Shown here: positions 14,301-26,247 of the stretch, piece by piece | Position numbering within the stretch: position 1 is the stretch's first letter | How the letters are laid out: the number at the start of each line of letters is the position of its first letter | Assembly: GCF_041146795.1 (NCBI RefSeq) | Contig: NC_135188.1 | Location: forward strand, 4,450,419-4,514,418 | Reading direction: 5' to 3' | From: Maylandia zebra | Lineage: Eukaryota > Chordata > Actinopteri > Cichliformes > Cichlidae | Length of the DNA stretch: 64,000 bases | Position numbers and translations under genes: made by a program | The notes under the pieces: generated by a model | What the model was told of the DNA's origin: nothing | The model's database searches: none | What the model saw: only the letters and a program-made list of their open reading frames with translations

Positions 14301-16212
14301 ACACTTCAATACGTCTCGGTCCACTCTGTGCGTGCCCGCCTGCATGCATAATGTGTTCGTCATGGTGTGCCTTTTTCAAAGAAACACCCATGTGAAATAA
14401 ACGCCTGAGTCAGCCAGGTTGCACGTGACGTCCGTATCAGCCCCGCTTCAGATGAACAGGCCTCACAGCGAGTCATAACTCTTTGTTTGTTTTGGGAACA
14501 CCAAAAAGAGGTGGTTCTTTCCCTCTCCTCTTTTTTCCCCCCTCCCTTCTCTCTTCTGAATATTGCAAACTGGTCGGATAGAAACCCAGCACAGAACAAT
14601 GAGTCACAGCCATGCGGCAGATTTCACAGCCAAGCTGTGCATTCCTGGCCCAACAAAGGAATCCTGTACACGGCAACCACACAGACCCACTGAACACCGT
14701 CTACGGGAGCCTGGTCGGGCCCCTCCGTTTGCGCTTACAGGCTTTAAAAAGAGCAGAGGCAAAATGAAGACTGCTTCTTAGGAACTGGAACTACAAAAAA
14801 ACCTCAGGACAGCTGAAGGGACAGTGTGCAAGAAGGGTGGTGTTACATGAGGTCTGCAGACAATATTAATCATTTACAGCTTAACAACTGTTGTATGGAT
14901 ACAAAACAGGCTTAGCATTGGGAGGAAATAAAACCAAGTCATTGTAAAGCAATCGTGCAGAATTTGTTACTTTGCTTTTCTGCAAATTATATTCGGGTTT
15001 CAAGCAAACATTATTGTGCCACGTCAATAAAAGGCTTGTCATCTGTTTGTTTTGTTTTTTTATACACAGTAAAAAAAATTAAATTAAATAAAAACAAAAA
15101 AAAATCTGAAGCACAGCTACTTGGGGCTTTATTGCACTAAACATAAACAAAGTAATGAATCCAATCGCCCTCCAGGATGAGCATCACAGCACCAAAAACA
15201 ATGACTCCAGTGAGTTGCAACGTTTGAACGTTAGAATTAGAAAACATGACATGCCAATATAAAAACTTGTACTAGAACTTTAAAACACTACTTAATGGTC
15301 AGTACTCAGGGGGTTAAAGGGCAGAGAAATGGCACACTCAAACATCAGCCGCAGAAATCTTCTGAAGACGGAAATACGATGGCGGCGGTTTATAATCAGC
15401 ACAAATTCTGTTAAACAGGAACAAAACCAACGCATCTTTACTCTCAAGGGAGGAAGTAGACGAGAAAACAAATTATGAGTCACTACACAAGTTAGACAAG
15501 TTAAGGCTGGAAGCCATTTAGGTTAGTACCATGCATGTATGTATGGTACATTTGAATAACCAACAAAAAAAAGTACTCAAGCCAGGGCTGCTAAATTGTA
15601 ATGATGAACACAAAGAAAAGGATTGAATTAGCGAGATAGATGATGAGCTTAACTATCAAGGTAGTGCTGGAGGCGGTTATGCTCAACAACCTTTTGTTTC
15701 AAGCCAACAAAAAAGTAACTCGGGCACATGTCAGATCTGTAAGAGACCTAATCTGTGTTTTGATGGAAAAATATGCCCAAGCAACAAAGTTCTCATGGAG
15801 TCTTGTTGGTTTAAAGTTAAACAAAGAAGTATTTGTCACAATAACGCTAAACAGGGGGCAATTAGCCAAGTTAACGTTATTAACTATTACCTGCTGCTGG
15901 TGGAAACGGTTACATGAAGGGTGAGGTTGGTCGCTTGGTTGCCCTGTATGATCAAATTACTGAAATATACAGTAAAACTAACCAGTTAAAGAACAATAGA
16001 CGGACTGCTAGCTAACATTAGCCACTCACCTTAAAATAACCACCCTCGTAGTGTGTATTCGGGGGTCCGAATATCGCTACTTCCCAGTTGTACAGGTCCG
16101 ACTCGTCCACCAAAGTTATTTTGAACCCTTCGACCGGCTCATCTTGGAGACTTTTCATCTCCAACATTAATGCTTTTTGGGAACTGGCTACATGATGTCT
16201 ATTCTGAGCCAT
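5349..16212 (-). CDS. cdc34: CDC34 (UBE2R1-type) ubiquitin-conjugating enzyme E2
   Basis: E2 enzyme that takes ubiquitin from E1 and works with SCF cullin-RING ligases to build Lys48 chains, mainly in nucleus and cytosol. Five coding exons join in frame with GT-AG borders: 16030-16212, 7386-7472, 7084-7181, 5732-5866 and 5349-5577 (243 residues; human CDC34 has 236). The UBC fold covers about residues 10-175. The catalytic Cys is residue 95 in [12 protein letters not shown], followed by the acidic-loop insertion typical of CDC34/UBE2R ([15 protein letters not shown]). The C-terminal tail (about 205-243) is a long Asp/Glu run ending DDSGTEDS, known in the family to bind the cullin basic canyon. 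The start ATG lies at 16210-16212. The N-terminus MAQ resembles UBE2R2, but neighbouring 19p13-type genes and the DDSGTE tail favour CDC34. UBE2R2 is the alternative. Confidence 0.93.
10745..10769. repeat. C25 homopolymer
   Basis: Twenty-five consecutive C on the plus strand, so G25 on the transcribed cdc34 RNA, within intron 1. It could form G-quadruplex or i-motif structures and its length is probably polymorphic. Confidence 0.95.
12936..12963. repeat. (GAA)n microsatellite
   Basis: Short uninterrupted GAA tract in cdc34 intron 1. Confidence 0.9.
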
Positions 16213-16520
16213 ATTCCACGGCGATTTTTATATAAAAAAAATATATCAGCGACCCACCACAGCTGTGACTGCGAAGGACAAAGCTAGCTCGTTACAAACA
16301 ACAGCTAACAGTAGAAGAACGGCGCTCGTCACGCAGGAACGGTTGGTTTCCGTTTGTGTGCGGTGCCAAAACGCGGCTGGGCTTTATTTGGCCGGAGCTG
16401 GTGCGCCTTCCTCTCTGTTGTTGTGAACAATCCAACGGAGCCCCAACGACCATGAACCTACCGTTATCAAGTCGAAGGCATTACTTGCCTTATTTCCGGT
16501 GACATTCTTCAAAATAAAAC
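16213..16520 (-). promoter_or_regulatory. cdc34: Probable cdc34 promoter and 5' UTR
   Basis: Sequence directly upstream of the cdc34 ATG. It is locally richer in CpG than the flanks and contains an ETS-like TTTCCGG around 16493-16499. No TATA box stands out, as is usual for a housekeeping promoter. The transcription start cannot be placed by eye. Confidence 0.45.
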
Positions 16521-16726
16521 TCTAAAGTATCAGTAGCCCATATCAGACAGCTGTGACCCCCCCTGAATTCTTATTTTTTTGCTAATTTTTCAAACTTGTC
16601 TGTTTGAGATCGTCAAACAAATTTGTGATATTATGTCATTAATAAAAGTATATATTTATCATAGTTTAACCCATATAAATACAAAACAAAGTTTTTAAAA
16701 TATGCTTTCATTTTTCAAATCACAAG

Positions 16727-17140
16727 AGCAGTCGCCTCAAGGCACTTTATTCTGCAAGATAAAGACCCTACAATAGTACAGAGAAAACTGTAACAATCAA
16801 ACCACCTCCTGTGAGCAAGCACTTGGTGACAGTGGGAAGGAAAAAACCCCTTACAACAGGAAGAAACCTCAGGCAGGGGTATCCATCGAGTGGTTGGGGG
16901 TGAGAGAAGGAAAACGGAACAACACAAACATTTGTGTTTGTGCCAGAGATTAATAATAACTACTGATTAAATGCAGAGTGGGGTGTAAACACATAGTGAG
17001 TGAATAAGGTAAGTGAAGAAGAAACATTCAGTGCATCACAGGAAGCCCCCAACTGACTATTGGCCTGTTACAGCATAATTAAGGGAGGAGTCAGGGTCAG
17101 CTGATCCAGCCCCAACTAAATGCTTTATCAAAAGTTTTAA
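16727..17140. repeat. Dispersed percomorph repeat, class unnamed
   Basis: Holds phrases found in a very common fish interspersed repeat: GTCGCCTCAAGGCAC, AAGACCCTACAATAGTAC, GTGGGAAGGAAAAA and ACAGGAAGAAACCTC. I recognise the family from its wording but cannot name its class, and the borders are approximate. Confidence 0.55.
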
Positions 17141-17299
17141 ACCTTGAAAATAGAAAGGGTGTCGGTCCACGGAATCCAATCTGGGAAATGGAATTGACCT
17201 GGGCGACTTGCTGTAAATGATAGACCCATGAATTCTGCTGTCTGCCAGAAAATCCTGAAGGAGAATATCTCACCAAGTCCACCTTTGAAAGAAAAATTA

Positions 17300-17653
17300 A
17301 AGTTTTGATTTTGTGGTTGCCTAATCAAAGTCCAGGTCTGATAAACTTACTTTCTCATGACCAAAATTCCTCCACAGCAGTGTGAAAGACTCATTGCCAG
17401 TTTTCACAAATGCTTGATTGCAGATCTCACTGGCTGGCACAAACAGTTATTAGGTTACTAGCTCTTTCACACAGGGCAGGTTTGGATAGCTTTTCTCCTT
17501 TAATAAATGAAACCATCATTTAAAACTGCATTTTGCATTTGTTTAGCTTGCCTAACATTTCTTTAAACTGAAACATGTTAGTGAGACAAATATGCAAAAA
17601 AAAGAAAGAAAAAAAAAAATCAGGAAGGGGGCCAATACTTTCTCACAGCACTG
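17300..17653 (+). mobile_element. 3' remnant of a Tc1-like transposon
   Basis: Plus-strand relic of the C-terminal part and right end of a Tc1-type element. It contains the decayed sequence for CCTAATCAAAGTCCAGGTCT (family: W-P-S-Q-S-P-D-L), then AAAATTCCTCCACAGCAGTG (AKIPPQ-type), then the non-coding tail ending TCAGGAAGGGGGCCAATACT and a terminal ...CACTGCA. The 5' part is missing or replaced. It is old, with no usable frame. Confidence 0.75.
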
Positions 17654-17659
17654 CACAAT

Positions 17660-18270
17660 TTACCCCTCTCTCTTTTGACCTTTACCCTAGTTGCACTCTC
17701 TCAGGTAAACAACTTCTTAAGACCTTACAGTTAGGATGTTCATTGTTTATGATGAAGGTAGAGTCTTTATTTTTAGGTTTTGTGTCGTTTAATGTACTTC
17801 TAGTTAAACATACATAAGTGTCCATTTTTGCTTGCTCTTAGAGAAAAATACAGTTCGAATCGCGAGCTTTGTTTTGAAAGTCTATACCGGAAATTCATTT
17901 TGATCTCGGTTATCTTTGCTACCGAAAGCTTTTCAGCCTCCTCTTTTTATCGGGTGCCTTAAGGAGGAAAGGGAGGTTGGCCAAGCGGCAATTTCGATAA
18001 AACAATCAATTTTTTCATAAAACTTCAATCTGAGGCTTTGTCTGCTCAACTTTTCTCAACTCAGCTGCTCGCTGTCAGTCAGGGGTCTCGATTACTTCTG
18101 CTGCTAGGCTTTCTGGGAATTGAAGTTCAAAGCGGCACATCTTGCTTTATTGATAAAGAGACGGGTATTAATTTGCCAAGAACATATCTTCATCTACACG
18201 TATACACTCCAGGTTTCTATCATTTCATTCAAAACTAGTTTTTTGTATGCTTATTGGCTCACTTTAACAC
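17660..18270. other. Spacer between cdc34 and ap3d1 without recognised genes
   Basis: AT-rich intergenic sequence between the two minus-strand genes. It has a few short frames with no support and a short CA microsatellite starting near 18272. I see nothing else in it. Confidence 0.5.
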
Positions 18271-18319
18271 GCGCACACACACACACACACACACAAAAGG
18301 ACTACAGCATCTTCTTACA

Positions 18320-20972
18320 GCTTTTATTTATTTATTTATTTTTTTGTTGAGTGGAATTTCTTTGAAGGAAATGTAATTTATGTTGTCCCCTTCTGAATAT
18401 GACATTGTAGAGTTGAATATGAAGAAATAAAAAGACAGGACCTTCAAAAATCTGTCATATGAGAGTATATTTCAATGTCACAAGCCAAACTTGGTAGAAT
18501 AAGTCATTACAGCTGAACCAACAGAGCATTAAGACAGAGCGGGTTTGCCTCTCAGTACACTGCTTCACGTAACCTGTTCTACTGTTATTATGAGCCCCAT
18601 GTCCTCAGTGGTGCGACACCAAACAGAACCCCCTTCCTTCCCCTGTGACTAATAATTTTAAAACATTCAATGGTATCACTTCTTTTAATTGTCTGCACTT
18701 AGAATAGATAAAAACACAATACCATCAAAAATAGAGAATGGTCAAGAAAACCTCATTAAAAAAAAAAAAGTAGGAAAAACAAGAGAAAATGGAATGACAT
18801 CTTTGTCTGTGTAAGCATGACCATGGGAAAGAAACAAGGAAAATAAAAGTGTACATTCCTAATCATGCAATATACAAATTTTAATCTAACAGTATGCACA
18901 GAATGATCAGTATTAGGACAGCGTGTGATTAGAGAAGTCGTTTCTCAGATTCATGGATATCATTTTCAGGAACAGGGAGCGCGTACATAATTTTTTTCTA
19001 CTGACGTTCCTGAAAAACAGCTGATCACCTCTGATTTCAGACTTTACTACTGAAAATCTAGTGGAATGGCTGACTTGACCTTCAGGCCAGACATCATTAT
19101 ATTTCTTATCTACAATAGCAGACAAATGCAAGAGAGGAGGGCCTTACCAGTATATATATGAACAGAGACGCTACCAAGTCTTTTTTTCCTTTCACTCTTG
19201 CTACTACAAGGATCAGTTGAAGTGGACGGGGTGGTTGCTTTAAACATGAATGATCCAAATGAAGACATCAAACAGAGTTCAGCAGGAAGTCGGGTGTTGT
19301 GTTTTCTTTAAAGACTCTCCTAACACACACATACACACAAAGTAGCAAGGCAGTTTCTGGAGGGAAAAAGAAACATGGGGGGATTTATATGGGTGGGTCA
19401 GCTGGCTTTTTCTGTGATGCATGAGAGGGAGACGGGCGCAAATATTTCACGAGGACAGACAAAAACCACACAACTGCTGCTGCTGACAGAGGCGACGCTT
19501 CCTTACTGTGGAAGCCGTGTTGATTAATACTGACTCACAGGGCGCCTCAAGCCACTGACCAGTTAACAGCGTCCGCTTAGTAGTAAATGACTTTTAGCAA
19601 TCTCATATGCAGACCAGCAGTTTTAAAAGAAACAGTACAGGCAGGCTGAGAGTATAAGTGTGGTGTCCTTTAACTTGTCACAGGTTGTCTTTTTCCCCCC
19701 CACAGAGGACAGTGATGTCAGCTCTTTACGTCAGATTATTCCGTGAACACGTTGGCCAAGTGACGACCTGCCTTCAGACAAAGAACAGCATCCTGCTTTA
19801 CAATATTATTACATCTTCTATACAATAACTAAACCATCCATGCGTGGTAGAACACAGGTGGCTTTGTCAGGTGTAATAGAAACCTCACATTGCACTGGAT
19901 TTGCCAAAGGAATGATATGTTCAAAGTCTTTGGGGAGGGTCAATCTGCAGTTTAGCACTGTTAGATCAGTGCACTCAGGGGAGAGGTGGGGGCTCTACAA
20001 GACTTATGAAGTGCCGGAGTAGGTCAGACTGCAGGGCTAAGGCACAGAGCAAAACTACTGAACTACTGTACAATCACCCGTAGAGACACAAGGATTCGGT
20101 TCAACTAAACACCAGCAGATCTGCTCTGAGCCTCGCCAAGAGGCAAGTAGGGCAAAAGCACCCCGATACAAGCTTAAAACCCATGCCTTATTTGTAGCTT
20201 TGGTTTCACCTCTGCTCTCCTCTCATTGCACTTGCCCAGTGTCTGGTCTTCTCCAGGCACCAGGTCAGTGGTGGGTGAGCAGGTTATAGCGCCCATCTAG
20301 TCCGAAAAAAAGAGTCAATCACCTGATTTATCTTTTTTCAAGGCCTACACAGATGAGCAGCACACACAGATTTTAGTGAGCAGTAAAGAAGGGGATTAGA
20401 TGAAGGCGTAGTCAGGTTTCAGACAAAGATAAAGAAAAAGAAAAGACAAAACAACAAAACAAACCAAAGACAAAAACGTCAAAACAGTAAAAATACAATT
20501 CAACCATTAACAGCAAAAGTCCAGTTGTCAACATTACATGACGCGACCGTCACAGATTGAATTCCCGACAGAGTGGAGGGCGGAAAGAGACGCAGGAAAG
20601 AGAAGAGGACGCCAGGCGTCCAGAAACGGGAGCTCAGTCAGAGTCGGGGTGCAACAGGGCGGCTGTTCGAAAACTAGGAAGTAAAAATGAAAATTACACT
20701 GCAGAGAAGATGAAGCATGTACACAATGAGTCTGTAAAGCAACATCAAGTGTGAGGGAGTGACCACAGAGTGCAAAGAGGGGCAAAGTGTGGGGCGCTGG
20801 AGAAGCTGAGAAGGGGAAAGAAATCTTGCAAATCTGCAGACTAATAAATAGGGCGATACTGGAAGTGCCAGTCGCAGTGTTTCGTAACGTGATTATGTTG
20901 TGTTTCAGTGAGGGAGGGGCGGGATGGAGCGGTAGGGTGGAGGGTGGGGCACCCTTCGGCTGTCAGACACAA
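18320..20972 (-). other. ap3d1: Probable 3' UTR of ap3d1
   Basis: Non-coding stretch after the ap3d1 stop. The first clustered minus-strand AATAAA signals are in the TTTATTTATTTATTTATT block at 18322-18342, which would give a 2.6 kb 3' UTR. There is no protein-like frame in between. The extent is inferred from the signal alone. Confidence 0.4.
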
Positions 20973-23900
20973 TCAGCACTGAGAGAAGGTCTGCTTGATC
21001 TCATCCAGCACATTCCCAAGCAGCGTTGGCTCGTCACATTTAGCGTCAATGGACACAGTCTGACCAGACTGGGAGAGAGGGGGAGAGAAGTGGGGGACAA
21101 TGTCAGCATCACCACCTGAAAACTCTTTTCATCTTCGGTTTTAACTCAGATTTATGTTATTGTCGCTTACAGTTTTGACCAGCAGACAGACATGGTGACC
21201 CTGGATAGACCTGCTGTACATGGAGGCACAGGAGTCGATCCTCTCCACAACTAATCAAAGACGAGAAAGAAGCACAATCACAAATGCAGCGCATCAGAAT
21301 TAATGTCAAAATTACCCAGCATTAATACACTTTTCAAACATTCCCCTCTGATGATTGTAATTTCCTGCATGTGAAGTAGCACAGGTTTCAGGTCCCCCGA
21401 AAAAAGTGATAATGTAAAGGTACCAGAAAAGTGGTGGTGGAAGCAGATCCTGGCCAGAAGGTGATGGAAGGGCATGTTAACTCCCTCCAGTCTGACAGAG
21501 CTGCTCTTCAGATCTCCCGACTCCAGCAACTTTGCAAACGCATCACTGAGAGAGCAAAAGAACAAAAAGAAGTCAGTTTTAGATTTCTCCATTACTAAAA
21601 TCTAACGAACATTCAACAGATTTTAATGATTCCCAGACCGTGGTTCTTGATCTTTTTAATTTAAAATTTCACACAAGCTCTATCTTAAAACAAGTACAAG
21701 TGAAATTTACTGATATTTATTCTTCCTCAAAGATGGCCATTTTCTACTGCCACGCTTAAACCACAGTCTCACCACTCAGTCTACAAACTCTCCCACTCCA
21801 AAGATTTCTCCCTGGAAACACTTTGAGAGGAGTTTCAACAGCTTCTTTAAAAAGTTTAAATGACTCACTGAAACTCTGATATGAATGGAGGAGTGGCATA
21901 ACCAACCTGTAACAAGGAGTAGTGATCAGGTAGGAGGTGCAGGTAAAGTGCAGTTTGAAGTCCAGTTTCTCATGAGTGGAGGAGTCCTCGTTCTGTGGGA
22001 ATGGAGCAAAACGGCATATTAAAAACACCTGTTTGATTCCTTCATAGGTCTCAGAATTAACTCATCTGCTACTAGGCCAACTCTAGTATTACAAATCAAA
22101 AGATGAATTAATTAAGCCGCAGGTTTAATAATAATGTATAAAAAATCCTGTCAATCTTGTTTGCGTTTCATTTGGATTTCAGCTTTTTCATTAGATTTTG
22201 TTTTCTTTTTAGTATACACGGCACTTGTTTGCTTTTCCTACGAACCTTTACAATAAAGGTGAGGGTTCCTTTCAGCTTCTGCGGCATTACGATGCTCTGC
22301 ACAGTGAAGACAAATCGTGCTTCATTGGACACTCCTACAAGAAAAAACAGAAGCTCTCAGCATCAAATCATGGAACTCAACAACTTTAAAAACTCATATA
22401 ATACAATTTTTTAAGTTGCTGCTTGAATCATCTGTAACTCAGTAAAAAGGATGGACATTTATTCTGAAAAGCCCCACTACAATTACCAGGAAAATGCTTG
22501 TTTTATTTTATTTTTTTAGTAAGCCAATATTATAGCAAAGGATAACTATGATGCCCATTTCCAACCCCATATTTCCCATCTTGGGTTATGCTAGACTAGC
22601 TTTACATGGTTTAAGTAATACTAATTTATCTTATCCTGGGCCTCAGATAATAATCTGCCTGAACAAAAGAAACAAACAAAAACTCTTTCAGCTCAATTCA
22701 ACCTCAGTTTAAGCTAACTTACTTCTGATTGGATGCCCCTCCAAAATATGAATACTAAAGATTTGAGGGGGGCTATGGGCTTTTAATTCACAGTCATGGA
22801 TGGATGGATTCATACACGATTTTTCTTTAGATAATAACTGACCAGGGGGAAGCTGGAAGGGGACGGTAAGGCCATCATGTGGACCTGACCCTTCTGGCCT
22901 CTGCAGCTTGGAGTTCAGAGAGTCCAGCACATTGAACTCCATGGATTTGAGGAAGCTGTCACTCTTATTTTCAAAGATGACAGACACCACCACCTGACTG
23001 CCATCCTGTAGGTTCCCCTGGATGTCACACACCTTACGGGGAAGAGGGAAAACAAGGAAAGTGCTAAACGTGGATTTTGGAACAGTGAATTACGGTCTCA
23101 TCTTTCCTCTCTTTTACACAGTGTTAACAAGGCAAATCAGAGTCATTACCCAGATCCAGAGCACACATCACCATTTCCAAGAAGTGAACACAAGGAGATA
23201 ATCACAAGGACAGAATCATTCTCAGAAACCGAGCGCTGCTGCGCTAGAGAAACATAAATTAGTCTGCCCAAGGAGGAAGGCCTGTAAAGAGCAACGAGAC
23301 CAGAGAGAAACACATCTAGGACAAAACTTTAACCAATACCTGATCAGCATCCTCCATCATCTTTAAAGAGAGGAAGAGAAAAAGAAATCTGTATATGATA
23401 GTTCTTTTTGGTTTTTTTAACTCTAATTACTCCACATGCTGGATCTTGGAAACAACAACGTTTCTCTTTCTCAGCATCTAGAAAGAAATGTGTGCTATAA
23501 TGTAGCAAGAAAATTATTTTATTTATTGTCTCACTAAAGTAAACAGAAGAACCCAACATGTCGAAATAAAGCAGAATATTTATCACAATCTGGTTCCCTT
23601 GGTGCATTTTAATTAACAATGCAAACTATTAGATTGGAGAAGGCATGAGCAGCTTTGGATGCTAAAAATTAAATTCGAAAATTAAATGTTTCCATGGCCA
23701 AAATGAGACCGGAATTATTTTAACAAATTGAGAGCAAAACAAATTTCCAAAGCCTGGCATCGCAGTCACCATCACTCACCATCTTGATGTAGGAGTTCTC
23801 AGCCAGCAGGCAGTAATTGGACATGGGCTGAAAGGAGAGAAGAGCTCAGGTCAGAGGAGGCGTTCTCAGCCACTAAGCATGCTAACTAGGCAACAGGAGC

Positions 23901-26171
23901 TCCTACCTAGCTGCTATATAACAAGGAAGGCAGTGTGTGCTGGCAGCAGTAAGTGGGTTTACCCAGTGGAGCTCAGATGAATGATGATAAATTATACTGC
24001 CTACATGCGGCTTTGAGTTATTCGTGTCTTTGAGGTCAGTAAGCTTTTGTTTGTCTGTTTTCAATCGAAGAGGAATGACACAAAGATGCCAATTTAATTT
24101 TTACTTCACTCATATCATCTCTACTTTAACATCCATCAAATGCTAAAACCAAAGAGTGCTGTACATAATGTTTTGTTGTACGTATCAATATGGTATTGTA
24201 CATACCTATACATCTATATCATCAATTCCTCATGTATATACTGTATAGTAACCAGTTATCCATCCCCAGCTTGGTAAATGTTTTATTCCAAGATCTTGGC
24301 GCACTGCACATTTAAATATGCTATACAAATTGCTATTGTCTGTGTCGTGCTTTTATCAGTAATGTTTCTTATCTATTCTGTTAAGTAAATTGAGAGCAAC
24401 GAAGAAAAAGAATGAGCCTAATTCTTTGTACGTGTACATTTTGCTGTACCGATTCTGATTTAGGAAACATAACCCGTAGTTTACAAATTAAAAGTAATGA
24501 TCGGTTAAGTTTAATGTTGTGGTTGTTCGACACTGACCGGCAGAGGCTCCTCCTCCTCGACGGTGCCATTCTGCACAGACTCCTCTCCACCTCCATCGCT
24601 GTGGTGGTGATGGTGATGATGCTTCTTTTTCTTTTTCTTCTCCTTCTCTTCCTTCTCTTTTTTCTGCTTCTTCTTCTTGTGCTTGGAGGACTTCTATAGA
24701 GAAAAACCCAAAGAAGGAGAAGGAGATAAATTTCCTGAAGTGATGTTTAATCGCCATTGAGTGTTAATGCTAATGAAAATAAAACACAAAGTGGCAGAAT
24801 TACTCCCCCAGAGCCCACAGAAACTGGCAGGTCTGCGACACATCGTTCACACAAATGTATCAGAATTAGAGTTGCCAATTCCCCGAGTCCAGTCGGGGTT
24901 ATTGTAAACTGGAATCTCAAGCAGTGCTGTCAAACTTTGTTCCTTCCAACTATTGCCTCGTCTGCGTTAACTCACACTCTCCTCCGTCTCGGTATCTTTG
25001 GGCTCCTCGGGCTCAGAGTCGGCCGCTGTGCCAGCAGGCGCCTCGGGCGCTGGGGCTGCTTCTGCTACTGTTGCTGCTTCCTGTTCAGATACACCAGCAC
25101 GCCACCAAATAAACACACAAACAAGAACAACCACAGCGTTTAACACATGCAAAACTTTCTACCACTTCTGTGTTGACATAGGTAAGTGAGGTTAGTGAGT
25201 TCACTCAGTCATTCATAAGAGAAGTCATTCATGATCACCTGCAACCTACTGAGCTGAGTGACACCACAAACAAACATCAGGTACAATGAGCCAAGAGTAT
25301 TGCATGGAAGAATGCTAAACATGAGCATATCATGTTTGTATGGACCTCTACACCTACAGCGGTTTTGCTGTACAACTGCTGGATCCACTGCACTAACCAG
25401 CTACACTGGGTGCTGCTCGAAACTGAAGCAGGCTGACTGACAAGCTAAATATATGCAACAGTATGATCTGGGACGCTGGTGTGACAGCCAGAACAAAAAC
25501 AAGCGTTCCACCAAGACATCGATGCATATTACTGGGGCAGCTTTAACTCTTGGGCTGACAGTTCAAATGATTAATAACAGAAATGCCCAAAGGGAAAGTT
25601 AAAAGGCCTGACAGATCTGAGCGTACAGTCATGTTACATGTATAGCTAAGGAAACAGTGTGCCTGTTATTCAGTCTTTTCATGGAACAGTCAGGATGAAA
25701 TAGTGGAGCAACTGGATAGCTTAGCTTATTTAAACAAGCTGGAAATGGTGTGAGAGCGCTGTCCTGGCATGACCACAGGCCACATAGATTTAATTTAAAA
25801 CAACTGAGAAAGTAATTTTCCTATTTTTTTTAAATGAAAGAAAACAGTCATCAAAAAGTCTATTAGTAAAGGTGAAGTTTAGCAGCTGATTTGGGAAATT
25901 CTACTTTGTTTTCAAACAGAAACAAAGATAATTATGGCCCCACACTGAAGAGATAATGGAGAGTGGATATTGTGCTCATACAGAGTCCTTTCCTCTTACG
26001 TCACGTAAGAGGAAAGGACTCTGGGCCAATTTCTGGGGAGCCGTTTACCCCTCTTCCACCACTGCGGTGCTGGTGTCCAACCTAGAACCATGAAAGGCTA
26101 TCCCAGCAATAACTGTTAGCTGAAGCTCACATATCCTGTCTACCACTAAAATAACTCCAGCTTCTGTTTGG

Positions 26172-26247
<76 letters not shown>

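Larger units (their letters stand above)
7473..16029 (-). other. cdc34: Large first intron of cdc34
   Basis: An 8.6 kb intron that starts GTGAGT after Lys61 and ends at an AG before the second exon. It contains a C25 run (10745-10769), a GAA repeat (about 12936-12963), short A/T runs and scattered short frames. I see no recognisable gene, RNA gene or complete transposon in it. Large first introns often hold enhancers, but nothing specific can be claimed here. Confidence 0.75.

Noticed and set aside
5349-16212. Naming the E2 gene ube2r2
   Set aside because: The N-terminus is UBE2R2-like, but the acidic tail and the 19p13-type neighbours fit CDC34 better. The paralogue remains possible.
24412-24699. 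Plus-strand frame with a Leu/Phe-rich, membrane-like stretch
   Set aside because: Antisense of the Lys/Glu-rich ap3d1 exon; Leu and Phe come from reversed Lys and Glu codons.
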